From: Cristatella mucedo
Lineage: Eukaryota > Bryozoa > Phylactolaemata > Cristatellidae
Reading direction: 5' to 3'
DNA: 64,000 nucleotides
Assembly (NCBI GenBank): GCA_009760855.2
Contig: WPIO01000032.1
Location: forward strand, 1,777,001-1,841,000
The translations under genes and the position numbers were made by a program. Of this stretch, positions 10,192 to 22,200 are shown one piece after another. The first letter of the stretch is position 1. Each line of letters opens with the position of its first letter. The notes under the pieces are model-generated. The model searched no databases. It was not told the origin of the DNA and worked only from the letters and a program-made list of their open reading frames with translations.

Positions 10192-10262
10192 TCCATCCGT
10201 CAATCCGCCAATCCATCTAATTCATCCGTCCGTCAATCCGTCCATCCATCCATCCATCCAAT
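10192..10262 (+). repeat. (ATCC)n microsatellite
   Basis: Imperfect CATC/CCAT tetranucleotide repeat. Confidence 0.9.
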
Positions 10263-10361
10263 TTATTAAACTAAGATACATTGGTACACGAACACACTCA
10301 CAAACACGCACATAAACACACACGCAACGCACACAAACATATTCTCTCTATATATACTATA

Positions 10362-10431
<70 letters not shown>

Positions 10432-10438
10432 CATATAT
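10362..10438 (+). repeat. (AC)n(AT)n microsatellite
   Basis: About 58 bp of AC followed by AT repeats. Confidence 0.97.
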
Positions 10439-10599
10439 CCTCCCCCGGCAGCAAATCGGATTGTGGTCGCGCCGCAGCAACTTCCCAAATGCCAGCCGGA
10501 GGATAGTGCCGGCTGCAAAGCAGCAAAAACGAGGTGGCTCGGACCGCCGGGTAGGCCAGCATCGATGCCCTTAATTCTATTTATTTAATGGAGCTACTA

Positions 10600-11570
10600 A
10601 CACATCCAACCTTACGCACAATATAAAAAAGTGGAGGATTCAAACCTTTAAGTAGAGGGTAGCGGCCTCCGCTAGGTGACCGCTCTCGCGCCGCAACGAT
10701 TAGTTGCTTATCGCTTAGCGCACCGCTCTGCGGCACTGCCGCTGCCGGCTGCGGTAGCGCGCCGTCACGCGCATCCCAGTCGACGATAGCTACCGATACA
10801 GCAGCAGCTCTAGCGAAAGCGCACCGACAGCTACTATTGTCGCCTCAGCCATTCCAGTGCTCGGCAGTAGCCAATAATGATTAATCATTACTGTCAGCCT
10901 CGAGCGCTGATTGTCGCTTGCTAAGCAAACTGGCATCTTTCTCCTCATTCAACAGACCTTTGTAAGGTCGTCGTAGATGCACGGTACGCTATTCCACTGC
11001 TTTTCGCGTCGTTTCATCTTACATACAAAGATCGTGATCGACAGATAAGAAAGTCCAACAAATCTAGACAACCGGGCTGGCGTAGGGAAGACGGAGAGCG
11101 AGCTAGAGAGATTGAGCTATTTATATACAGATTTACATTGACACCTGTACATATGTATACACACATATATACATGTATAGAGGAAAATGTATTACGATAT
11201 TAGAATGTACTACATTACGTTAGCCGGAGCAGGAGCCTTGCCCTGCCGGAGCCGCAGAGGCTACCCGCGACTCCAGGTTCAGGAACAGGCACAACGCGGC
11301 TTCCGACCAAGAATGGCGTCCGAAACGCACAGCCGCCGCAATGCCGTCCTATCCGAGCGCGCAATATCGAGGTCAAGCAGGCAGGCTTCATTATCTGGCC
11401 ACCAGCTGCCAGGGCGCCGACCCACGAAGGCCTCGCCGCTGGCGACCGGTAACCGGCGGTCAGAAAAAACCGGGCTATGGCCTCGTACTTATCGACCTTT
11501 CTCCGAGCCGCCGCCACCAGGTCATCCTCGCTGCAGTCAAACGGTAACGCTACGTCGGCTATGACCGCGC
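10600..11570. other. Intergenic, no gene recognised
   Basis: Mixed composition, GC-rich at 10660-10870 and 11225-11560. The open frames here lack recognisable motifs. Confidence 0.45.
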
Positions 11571-11795
<225 letters not shown>

Positions 11796-12611
11796 GAGGA
11801 AGAGGGGGGAGAGAGAAAGGCGGAGGCAGAGAGTGAGAGATTCGGCCGCTTCGTAATGGCGTCCGCGTCCGCTCTGCTCAGTGGGTGGGCTGCGCACGGA
11901 GATGCTCGGCATCCGTCGCCGAGCAGCGCTTCGCGGCGAGCGAAGACGAAGACGAACGAGAGCTCCATCGCTTCCCTCTAATCGGCTCAGTCGCGAGCCT
12001 CGCTGGCTTATTGAGCGCCTCCTGCGTGCACGAGCGAGTCGTCGCTGCGGCGCCGGTCTGACCTCCGGGCAGCCAGCGTACTTAATACGCCAGCCGACTA
12101 ATGCCTGGCTACCAATTCCCTGCATACGCAAAGCGCCTAAAAATGACCGAGCTCTTTAAGGGCTGAGCGATCGTATCGTTATACCATTAATAACGCTTGC
12201 TCTCGGCCATGGTAACGCCGACGCCAGGACAGTTGCCGGCGAGAGTAATTTTCGCACGGAGGAGTGAGCGATACGCCCCCCCCCAATGGTAGGGTAGTCC
12301 CTGTCGGGTTGCCGTCTCCACCCCGCTCGCCTCGGCGACGCCGCGGACCGCTCGGTTTGCTGGGAAAATCGACAGGCGAACAATGCCAGACATCGAAACC
12401 GTTCGAGCGTAGGCCGGTGGCCGCCGCTCGATCCCGGAGCTCCGAGGCGTTCCGAGCGGGAGCTGGGGTGGCGTCGGCCGCGCTGCGTCCGTCGGCCGCT
12501 GCGACGCGATTGGTGAGAAGGCAGTGTCCGTATACTGCAACGGACGTTTTGGAGCCAGGAATTCGAACGGACAAGACGCGCCGTTTTCTATAGACGCTCT
12601 CGGTAATTGCA

Positions 12612-12770
12612 TGCGAAAAGAAATACTTGCTGATAGAACAGCCTCGTTTGCTTTCATCGCAACTTGCAGCTGGCAATACCGGCTAGCCCGCTGCGAGATT
12701 CGAACCCACGACCTCGGTAGTGAAGAGCAATCACCTTACCTCCTGGGCTGTCACGGCACAGTGCGCACTC
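12612..12770 (-). mobile_element. SINE-A copy, diverged
   Basis: On the minus strand: GTGACAGCCCAGGAGGTAAG (A box), CTTCACTACCGAGGTCGTGG, B box GGTTCGAATC, and the 3' segment ending GAGGCTGTTCTATCAGCAAG. Same layout as the copy at 19.9 kb. Confidence 0.8.
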
Positions 12771-12831
12771 GCGTTGCGTTTATAGGCGCGAATTAAAGTG
12801 AACTGATTCAGGGCCATATCGATCGCCCCTG

Positions 12832-12910
12832 GGCTTTTTAGCCTGAGAGCGAGGCCTTTGGACTTCACGACCCTGGTCGTGGGTTCGAGTCCCGCAGCAG
12901 GGGATTCTGC
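12832..12910 (+). mobile_element. tRNA-like segment (SINE head)
   Basis: A-box-like TAGCCTGAGAGCGAGG (12839-12854) and B box GGTTCGAGTCC (12883-12893), preceded by the self-complementary CACGACC/GGTCGTG typical of SINE-A. There is no clear acceptor stem, so I do not call a functional tRNA. The SINE-A 3' body is missing. Confidence 0.55.
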
Positions 12911-13197
12911 ATTGTCGAGCACAGGCGGGAGTGAACGCGCCATCGCGCGAACTTCTCCGCGAGTCTGTACCCGCGTGGTGGGTAGATAGCGCGGAATCGA
13001 GCCTGCCGCGGGCACTGGTTCGCACGAACTGTCGCCAGGAGTCTGGCCGAAAGGACGAGCCGAGCACACTGCGAGCGTCGGCAGATAGGGCGGCGGAGCG
13101 CGCACCGCGGTCGAGGAGCTCTAGCTAGGAGATTTAACGGCGCCACTCGGCGGGCTCCGAAGCTCCAGCTAGCACATCCTCCGGGCAAGGCGCAGGC

Positions 13198-13232
13198 GCA
13201 GACGCAGCGGCGGCTAGAGCCGCTGCGTCTGC
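13198..13232. repeat. 14-bp perfect stem hairpin
   Basis: GCAGACGCAGCGGC (13198-13211) and its exact complement at 13219-13232 enclose a 7-nt loop, within the GC-rich block. Confidence 0.8.
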
Positions 13233-14479
13233 TTGCAGCGAGAGGACGCAGAGAGCCAGCGCGCACGGGCCGCTCGCGCCGCCCGGGCCGTTCCGTCGTC
13301 GTTGCACAAGCCCCACCACGCGCGCGCTGGCTCCGGTCTCGGCGCAAGCGCGGAAGCTTGGGAGGACTCAGGGACGGCGGTCGACGGTCCGGAGCGCCAG
13401 GCTTCCTTCCGCGGCGCGCGCGCCTGGCCGCGCGCGCCGGGCCTCCCCGCCGACGACAGCGAGCGTTCGAGCGAGCTGCCGCCCGCGCACTCGGGCTTGG
13501 AAGAGCTCTCGCTAGGAGAGGCGTTGCGAATGCGTCCGCTGCCGGCCAGACCTCGTTGCGCGTGCGGCGATGGTGACGTCGTGCGGAGAGGCGGTGCCGC
13601 CAGAGCCGCAGAAGCCGGACTAGAGCGTCTGGGAAGAATAGTCCGCGAACGGGTGCGGCGGGTGGCGTGCGGGTCGCGTATAGACTGAGCGCTAACGCGC
13701 CACCGCCGGAGGCTTTTCCGCGACAGCTTTGCAATTCAGTATCCGGCTCCCCACCGCGTTACGAAAATAGTTCTTGGTGCGCGCCCTGCTGGAAACATCT
13801 AGGTCGAGCGTGACGAGGACAGATAAACCGGAAGAAGTTTGCCGCTCGAATGCGCCCACCGTTACCCGGACGTCCGAGATGTCGGAAGGACGTCGGCGTG
13901 CGCCGCGAGTCGCGCCTGCAGTCCGGATGCGGCCGGCACGGAGGCTTCTATTGGCTCGCCCGCCTGCATTCTGCCAACGTGTGGCAGTCGCCCCTCTGGC
14001 CTGCTGAGTCAGCGAAAGTCGAACGGCCCCTCCCATACATGAATGGCCTGGCATGTGTCAGCCCGACGGTGCCTCGCGGCGTAGTATCTAGTATATAATT
14101 GGCAGCTCGTCTTGCTGATGGAATGCCGCCACGGAATACCGCTCGGGGTCCTGTGAAATGAGGCAGGCCGCATACCCGCGTACCCGACGCAGTAACTAGT
14201 AAAATTGAGGTCGCGCCTTTATTCTGGAAAATTTCCAAGAGTCTGCTTGCTGCGTTAAATGAAAATATTTCTTAATGGTGTGTCCGTGAGCTAACCTCAG
14301 CGAGCGCTGTTCGGGCTCGGCATCCTTCGGCTAGAGCAGAAGAGCGGCGGACTGCTACAACGGCGCAGCGTGAAGGCTCTTAAGAAAAGCAATAGGCTCG
14401 GCACACTTGCAGTTTTGTAGCTGCCGCATCACAACACTTTGGTCTGAGCTTCACTGTTTCCAAATCAAGCGGCGAGTAG

Positions 14480-14770
14480 ACTTTAGGATGCAGTCGTTAG
14501 TTTGCAGCTCTCTCGGCTCGCTTGCACCGCTTGCCTACCTATCCTTGACCTCTTTGCTCCTCCTACGCAGTGCTCTCGCATTGCCCGCTCGCTCCAATCG
14601 GCTTCCAATCGCCTCGCCATTCCTCGCGCTTAACTCAATTGAAATCTTCCCGCGATCGGGCCTTACGTGCGCATGCACTGAAAGTCTGGAAATAGCTTCC
14701 GGCTTTTTGTTACCACTTGCACTGGCTTAGCCTTTTTTAGGTCTCAGCTGAAGACGCGTCTGTGAAGCTT
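14480..14770 (+). mobile_element. Probable LINE C-terminal fragment
   Basis: One frame reads SLGSLAPLAYLSLTSLLLLR and then SNRLPIASPF, which resembles the LINE C-terminal block [15 protein letters not shown]... [10 protein letters not shown] seen near 50.3 kb, though diverged. Possibly a different subfamily. Confidence 0.45.
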
Positions 14771-15283
14771 AGCTATCCCTGTGTTCCAGTGAACTCGTAT
14801 TTTCTGCTCGTTTGTGATTTCCAGAGAAATCGGAACAGATCGCCGCTCATGCACGGAGACATTGTGCCCCTACGCGAGAAGCCCGGAGACAAAATGGCGG
14901 CGTTCGATTCGGGTGGTACCGAGCTCCGCTTGTGGTCGTGGTCACGTCTGTTAAATTAGCTAATATTACTTGTCTACACGCTAGTCTATGCATGAATCAT
15001 TGCCTGTTACTAACCAGGAGTCAAAACAGCTATTTGCTCCTAATGTCTTACTCTGTGCTTTTGAATGGGGGTCTAAGCATGATACATGTGTACTTTTGTA
15101 TGGTTGCCTAAGCATGAAGCTTAACTGTCATAAATCCTTGGTTATTGCTTTTCATGCACGCTAGTTGTAAAGCACTTGGGTGGAGAAACGTTTTTTTTTT
15201 AGGGTGCTATACATACGAGTTACTTTTATTCTTATAAAAATTACCTAGAAATGGAAGCTCAAATACTGTACAGATGTAAATAT

Positions 15284-15415
15284 AATTTATTTCTATAGCG
15301 CCACAAGAGAACTTAATCTCTATTCAGGCGCTTCACACGTGCTGCGGGGGCTCGAGCCCACGACCTCAGCCCCGACCTTGGTCCCCGGGGCGAGCATCTT
15401 AACCGATATGGGCAT
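15284..15415 (-). mobile_element. SINE-B (tRNA-like head with LINE tail)
   Basis: On the minus strand: GGTTAAGATGCTCG (A box), GGGCTCGAGCCCC (B box), then GAAGCGCCTGAATAGAGATT and GTTCTCTTGTGGCGCTATAG, the tail of the L2-like LINE. No LINE coding sequence is present. Confidence 0.8.
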
Positions 15416-15479
15416 ACGATGTGACGGTTCATACACACGTATGTCCTTATTTGCTCATACCAGCTCAATCATATGAAGT

Positions 15480-17700
15480 TCATTGCCTCGAATGTGGCAA
15501 CGAATTGAAAAGAAAAAAGACTTGATCAGCAAGTATCTTTAGCTTTAGTTTAAAGGACCGATGCTTTTGGTTGAGCGTATGACGTGAACGGGGTAAAATG
15601 CTATGCTGGTGCAGACCAAGGCGTGGACGCAGCTGAAATGCTGAGACTTTTTTTCTTCTAAACCCTAGCATTCACAAGTCTAAGGAGGGTACGAATAAAT
15701 GCTTCAAGCGACTCAGTACATGCTGGGGGCTCTGGAGTGGTATGTGGTATGTGAGAGGTTAAAATTGGGTCCTTTGGTAGCCCATTAGTCCCGTTTTTTG
15801 AAATCTCATCATTATGAGGATTGTGCCATAAAAAATAGCATCTCACTGATTAACAGACACTCGCACGGTCTTCTGCTAAACAGTCTTGTGACAAAATGAA
15901 ATAGCTTTCTGTGCAAACCGCCATGAGCCATGCAGAAACTGTACCGTGGGCATTACGTCCTAATCGAAAACAGCGTCCTGGCGAGTACGTGAGCGACCAT
16001 CGCAGCACACTGAACCAATAATTGACTTCTATTAACTCAACTTTCGTACTCTTTTGACGCGTAGACAAGGCGAAATCAAAGCAGGTTCTGAGCATCTTTA
16101 GGTTCTGAGGCTTCGCGTATGCACACAGCTTAGTATTTCCAGAAGTCGCATGCTAGGTAGTAGCGATATGACTATTATAGTCAAAGCTAGCCTATAAGCC
16201 GCCCAACGAATCATTTAAACTAGTGCCTTCCATATAAGGAAGTTATCATATGGCAGCATGCTAACGACGCGAAAGAACGCTCGAGTGTCTAGCACGTGCA
16301 GTCAGACCGCTTGACTACGGCCCATGTCTTTTGTTCGGCCAACACCTGTCGACAGTCACAAAAGGACGAGCCATCGGCTGCCATTGTGGCCTAATGAGGT
16401 CTAGGCTGCGTAGTGCTATGAGATATCCGTCTTTTACAGCTGGCTCAGCTGGCAAGAATTCGGTCAAAGTATTCGATCTTAGCGATTAAATACATCCAGC
16501 GGTGACCAAGTTCTCCGATGAATATCACGGCGGGTGCCGCTTTTGGTTCGTTGGTTTCTTTCAGAATTTTTCCACTAACGCCTAGACTCCAAAGCTAGAT
16601 TTGAAAGCGAAGCTCGTCACACACTCGACGCCGGCTGGATGCTAGGATTTAGGTAACGGGTATTTAGTCCGTGAGTACTTCTCCGAATTCGAGCAATCTC
16701 TTACTACTGCTGTCTAGCTTAATCAACGGACTGCAGCTTCCCCACTCACCGTCACCCCATTACAAGTTCGAAGCCGTAAATATATAAAATATATACACAG
16801 CACGTACCGCCGAAAAAATAAAGCTGCTGGTACAGGAAACCTAGAGTCGTAGCACCGAGTGTGTTCACGAGCATGGTATAAGCACTATTGTCAAGAGGGT
16901 CGTCAGCTATCCTACTGGCATGATCTTGCAGAAATTGAAGATCGTAAAGCAATTGAGCTACATAAGTTTGACTGCTCTGGAACGGGGCGATTGCTTATTA
17001 TCAGCTTGCCACTAGATTAGACAGAGCTGCATCGTAGCCTCTCGTTCCACTTGGCGATCGAAGCTTCTGCTCCGTAGACTCTATCCTTTGTAGCTCTAGT
17101 GAAAAAAATACTAGCAATGGGGGGCTCTGGCCGCCGGCACAGAGAGCAACATACATATAATCGAGTTGTCCTTCGCATTTACCATAGCCACGATGGATCC
17201 AATCTTAGCACCTGTAAAACACTCGTCAATCAACCACTCACTTAAGTAAACACGAATCTCGTCAGACGTAATTGATAACCTGATGGAACAAATACCGGTC
17301 GTTTTGACCCATCCTTCCTCGAGAAGAGTTGTCAGCTCTACCTCCGGCTACTTAATCTTAGGTATGGTTCACTCGGTTTCGCAGTGGAGCGAGCAGTCAC
17401 GAAACTCGATTCAAATAAACTCACAGTCCACCGATCCGATTGCCACTGCCTAAAGCTTTCTTGACCTCTTATAGATCGGCTTGTACACCTGCTTACTCCA
17501 GCAGCTCAGGAAACAATCAAGTTCATTCACAAGCTACATTTTGAAGACAGACTTGCACACCTCAACACACTCCAGCAGCTCGGTTATCGCTCCAGATAGG
17601 TCACACGATATAGTCACTTTCAGTACCACAATTGTCTACCGAAATCCTGGCAAATGATCTAGGCTAGTAGCAGTGCAAACACAGATCAATTACATGTTCC
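15480..17700. other. Intergenic; probable old LINE remnant at the left end
   Basis: 15530-15840 contains sequence similar in the same strand to 51710-51780 (TTTAAAGGACCGATG-type) and is probably a minus-strand LINE remnant. From 16100 to 17700 I see no gene, repeat or motif that I can support. Confidence 0.35.
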
Positions 17701-17914
17701 TGCAGCAGACAGACGCAAGTGCCGAAGGTCGACAAGGAATTAGCTCATAGTCGTGTCATGGGTCAGCAAGTATATATATAATACATATATAATCCCAAAT
17801 GACCTTGAACTTGATGACATTTCCAAAAGTTTGACTTGTCGAATTTTTTCCCCAGAAAGACACATTCTGCATCGTTTGAGGGGTTTGGCATATTTGTACA
17901 GTGACTGGTATGAA

Positions 17915-18176
17915 ACTGTTGATTTGACAAGGTAGCCATGTTTGGCTTAAGTCCAGTGAAAAACGTGACCTTGACTCTTACAGGTCTTCAGAACGTCAGC
18001 ATGACAGCTATGGCTACATCAAAGGATAGCTTATGTTATCCTTTTTGTTTGTGCCAACTTGCATGCCAATCATTCCATTAGTCATGTAGAAATAGCAGTA
18101 AATGTGCTGTCAGTGGAGATAAATCTCATAGGATGGGGGCATAACACCCCATCCCTCGGTTATACCCCTTAACGTG
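17915..18176 (+). repeat. Dispersed repeat R-Y, copy 1
   Basis: Shares with 37680-37935 the ordered blocks GCCATGTTTG, AAAAACGTGACCTT, ACAGGTC, ACATCAAA.GATAGCT.., TTTGTGCCAA and CATAGG.TGGGGG. Overall about 75% similar by eye. No open frame is conserved between the copies, so it looks noncoding. Confidence 0.75.
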
Positions 18177-18459
18177 AGCATGCTAGTCGCAGTTCAGGCT
18201 ACAGAACTAAATCTATAGCACAACAGATAAAGGCAGGTGGCTGCAAATGATAGCACTACCATAAAGCAAAAGCCGGAACAGGGCACGGCTAAACAAACCA
18301 ACACCAAACTGAGTGCTAAAGTGGCCGCGCCAATTCCACACCCCACAACATACTGCGAAAGGAGACAAACCAAACGAGTAATGGTCACTCGATGATTCAC
18401 ATATAGGCAACAGCAGTGGGTGGAGGCAGCACCAGCCAAGGTCTGCTATGAGCCGGCAA

Positions 18460-18465
18460 TTTATT
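18460..18465 (-). terminator. Candidate METTL13 polyadenylation signal
   Basis: The minus strand reads AATAAA about 400 bp after the stop codon, the first such hexamer I see downstream. It would give a 3' UTR of roughly 420 nt. Position is the only support. Confidence 0.45.
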
Positions 18466-18549
18466 AGACCAACAAAGGACCACGTTCTGCAGCACAGTGG
18501 TGCATGCATACTGAAGTTGACCATCACCAGGGTTCAACTTATTCGATCC

Positions 18550-18860
18550 TGCAATCGCTAATCCGTCCAGGTGTTTGGACACTCGGAGAGGGCAGGTGGG
18601 ATGGAGGGGGCTAGGCGCCCAAAGTGTCCACCCACCGGTAGCAGCTGCAGCTGCCAGAGCGCAGTCTTTACAAAGGCAAGCTCACGACCATCGGCATGAT
18701 TAAGCCGATCGCAGCAGCCGATATCGTGGCCGTCGTCAGCACCTTTGCCTGCAGTTAGGTGGGTACGATGAACGAACGAGCCAGCTGCCGAATCGCCTAC
18801 TCGCGGCGGTTCCGCGGCCCCCCCCCCGTTGCCGTTTCTGTCGCCGGCAGCTACCACTGC
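18550..18860. other. METTL13 3' flank / probable 3' UTR
   Basis: Lies between the METTL13 stop and the candidate poly(A) signal. Contains a C run near 18821-18828. No independent gene seen. Confidence 0.45.
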
Positions 18861-18867
18861 TTATCGC

Positions 18868-19271
18868 TCAGAAAATGACCATCGAGTGCAAGTGCTCCGC
18901 AAGATCGAGCTTGCTCGCGGCAGCCCCCTGGCTGCTGCTGCCAGCCGCTGCCTGCAGCTTCTCAGCCAGCTCCACGCAGCCTCGGTCGCCGGGCGTCAGC
19001 GGGTACCGTGCGGCCACCACCGTCTCGTTGACGTCCTCGGGCGTTCGCATGCTGCCAGCATGGCCGAAAGCCCCGCGAATGGCTTCGAGCGCACGCTGGC
19101 GAAGCTGAGCCTGACGACACGACACGTTAATGACGGCCGTGCCACTTGGCTTCACGATGTCGCGAAGGCGCGACAGGAACTCGTCTGCAACGAACGGCTC
19201 CGGCGGACAGCTCATTCCCGTGGTCGAGTCCTTGCTGTCAACGTCCACCATGACACAGTCGTAGAGGGCCC
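18868..19271 (-). CDS. METTL13: METTL13 terminal exon h with stop codon
   Basis: The acceptor is TTTCTATGACAG (ending 19272); the stop is TGA at 18870-18868. The split codon G/GG gives Gly313. It encodes residues 314-446: [13 protein letters not shown] then [10 protein letters not shown] matches human CYDVIMFDVDSKDPTLGMSCPPPAFV, the exon continues with VINVSCR (human ILNLVCR), and the C terminus HLHSMVIF corresponds to DMLKTVKIV. The exon is clearly more GC-rich than the upstream exons. It is separated from exon g by the largest intron. Confidence 0.94.
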
Positions 19272-22200
19272 CTGTCATAGAAATGGCGCCACTGCTGCTA
19301 CTAACAACCGGGAAATAGCACGACGACCACAGAGATGCACAGCAGTGCACCAGCGCGGGCTGGCTGGCGAGAGCCGGCCATCCAGCGCTGGTGCCATCGC
19401 GCCACGTTTGCAGGCCCAGTGCTTCCGTAGGCCACTACTAGCTGAATAAGAGCAGCCACCTCAGAGGCAGAAACTGCACGGTCTTTTTTAAGATCCAAAA
19501 GAGAAAGGGACCGATCTCTCCTTGCTCCCAAGGCCAGCAGCAGCGGCTGCATGCAGGTCCCCAAACGTTAAGCCACTTGCCAGCCCCCTTCAGCACGAGA
19601 GATCGTTCACCTAAGTCAGACGAGGCTTAACGTTCCTATCAAACACACCAGTACGAGTAGTGGAACAGCAGCTAAACTCATGTATTAACATCTCAAACCT
19701 AGCAAGTAGTTCCAGTGAGATTTGACAGCTAATAACTCCAAGCAGACAGCTCTGCTGAAACTATACACCGATCCCAGGAATGCTGATTGATGTAGGCACA
19801 GTCTCTCAGAAGTTCTGCTGGATTCCTCCATGACGTTTGATACCGTTGCTCACCAAAATACTAGCTGATTTAACAGCCTCTTTTATATAGTGACAGAAGA
19901 GCCTTTACGGCTATCACCACTGCTTGCAGCAGTGATAAAGGATCACCCACCAAAGGATTCGAACAAACGACCTCAGGGGGCCAAGGTCGTGAAAAGCAAC
20001 CGGCGTACCTAGTGTGCCATCACGGCTCACCAGACCTTCTTGGACGCTTGGCATATCGCCAGAGCATCGCATCCATGGCACGATGCTGCAATGGTTTCGG
20101 CGCTAGCACAGTGGGGAATTTCAGAGAGTAGATGATGACGGCCACCGGGCACTTGGCGAGCCTTTAAAATATTGGGGTCTGCTCTACAGGGATGTGCTCT
20201 CCGTCAAGTTGCTTTCACGATGTGTACTCCCTCTCTTGCCGACGTAATCACCAAATACAAGCTAGATATTCATTCTAATGCAGATGACATTTAGCTGTAC
20301 CTGCGCTGTAATCCTTCCATGCCTTCTGGGCAGTCGAGCTCTCTCGACTTCCTTGCAGTATGTATTAGTGACATTTGCAATCGGACGGTAGCAAACTTCC
20401 TCCAACTGAACGTCAATGAAACCAAGGTAATAGTTGTGGGCAAACCTGGAGCTACCCAGAGACGGGAAAGCATAACCCTCAAAGTGAGCTCGGCCAGAAT
20501 GTTTCCTGAAGCCTCTGGGTGGGAATCTGGGCATCCTGTTCCAAAATTACTGTTCACTAGATAGCCACATGAGCTTCCACAGTCAGATGTCATCAGCTAT
20601 GTAAGACTGCAAAAATTAGGGCTTCCTTAAATAAGGACTCCACAGCCAAGCTGGCCAAAGCATTTCTTACATCACGGCTGGAGGTGCAAAAATCTGCAGC
20701 TAGATATGTCTATCGTGAGCATCGCACCTGCCACAGTAATAATAATAATGATAATTCATAGCACCCTAAGATAACTTAATAAATTTTTAGCACTTTACAG
20801 ATAATGTAAAGTAAGCATGACCGAAACAGTACAGCACTGCCATCGTCCTTAACGTACTCATTCGTGCTGAAATTGTTTGAAATTTTGAAAAATTGCTTGA
20901 AAAAAAAACCCCGCGATGCTGCAGCAATCACCAGCGAGCCGCCCATGGCCTGCCACGATCAGGCACTAGTTTTTTTCTTGGGGGGAAAGGTGGTCGAATG
21001 GACGAGCCGATCTAGCAGCCTCTAGTTCACATAAGAGCTCCTGCTTCGACCAGCAAGACTTACTGTGGAACTCAAAAAACATTTTTATCTTTGGCTGCAC
21101 AAAGTAAACGAATTTAAATGTATACTTAAAAAAAGATTATTCGACCGAGGTGCAAGCGCAGACCGACGACGGCACGAATGCAAAGCGGCAGAGAATGCAG
21201 CATACTAAACAAGATGTCCTTGAGACGTTTTGGATTCAAAAATAAAGCAAACCAGACTGTGCCGACGACCGGCTGGTCTGGGGAGTTGAACGGGAGTGAC
21301 AAGGAAATCAATGAAACCTTGAATACTGGCCAATCTTGCCACCTCTCTAAGACGTTATCGATTGACCAAGGAAGGCAGGTTATCAGCATCTTGCCTCGGG
21401 CTGACAGGCCAACCACTGTGCTCGACTGATCAGGTGGGTGGATGCACACTAGCTAGCACACTCACACACACAGGCAGAGGCAGACTTGGACCTTTAACAC
21501 ATAGGCACAATTACCCAGGCACTACTTCTACAGTACCCAGGCTGTTAAGAGAGGAGCATTTGTTTTTTTTCCAGGGGCAGCCACCAAGTGTCCCCACACA
21601 ACCACCATCATCCACCAGCGATCTGAGCAAAGCATGGCAACTGCCTTTCTGGCAAGGGTTCCTATTTCAAGGTGATCACTGGGTACAAGCTTGGGTCTAA
21701 GCACTGGGCACAAGCTCGTTGCTTGAATCCTTTCGTCTCGGCTGCCATTAACTTGACCGAATGAGAGTAGATTGAGGAGAGACTAAGACACAATCAGCAA
21801 GCAGGCAATTAATTCTACTGTTCCGAGCCCTGGAATGTATGCTGAGTTGGCCTCTGGCTGCTTGAACACCAGTCTTGCAAATGGTGCGAGTGCTCCTCCC
21901 GCCGTGCAGTCTGTGCACGAGCAGCAGTACTGCAGCAGCCTGAGCTAGCGCACTTGCGGCTTTCATGCTCTGGGTGCAGGACTTGAATATCACACAGCTT
22001 GCCGGCCACCCAGATTTGCTTTGGCTGCTGCTTTTCGTCTGCCATTTTTGCTCGGTAAAGGGTAGGGGTGGAGCAGCAGCAGCAGCCATTACTGGCTCAT
22101 AGTCTGCAGGCCTAGAGCTCACAGCTCCAGGCCTGCACTGAGAACTCGTCAAACAGGACATTTCCCTCAAATAAAAACACGTGGCCAATCGATGCAGCCG

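Larger units (their letters stand above)
11850..14150. promoter_or_regulatory. GC-rich CpG-island-like block without a recognisable gene
   Basis: About 2.3 kb dense in CG dinucleotides. Long open frames exist on both strands, the longest running 13734 to 12865 on minus, but they are Arg, Ala, Pro and Ser rich without family motifs, as expected of GC-rich noncoding DNA. Two tRNA-like segments interrupt it (near 12.7 and 12.87 kb). It may mark a promoter or first exon of an unrecognised transcript. Confidence 0.4.

Noticed and set aside
12832-12910. Functional tRNA gene
   Set aside because: A and B boxes exist but no convincing acceptor stem or cloverleaf; the surrounding self-complementary words match SINE-A.
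12865-13734. 289-codon minus frame rich in Arg, Ala and Pro
   Set aside because: Sits in a CpG-rich block, is low complexity, and overlaps tRNA-like repeats; no domain visible.
18813-19449. 206-codon plus frame over the METTL13 terminal exon
   Set aside because: Antisense shadow of the conserved exon.
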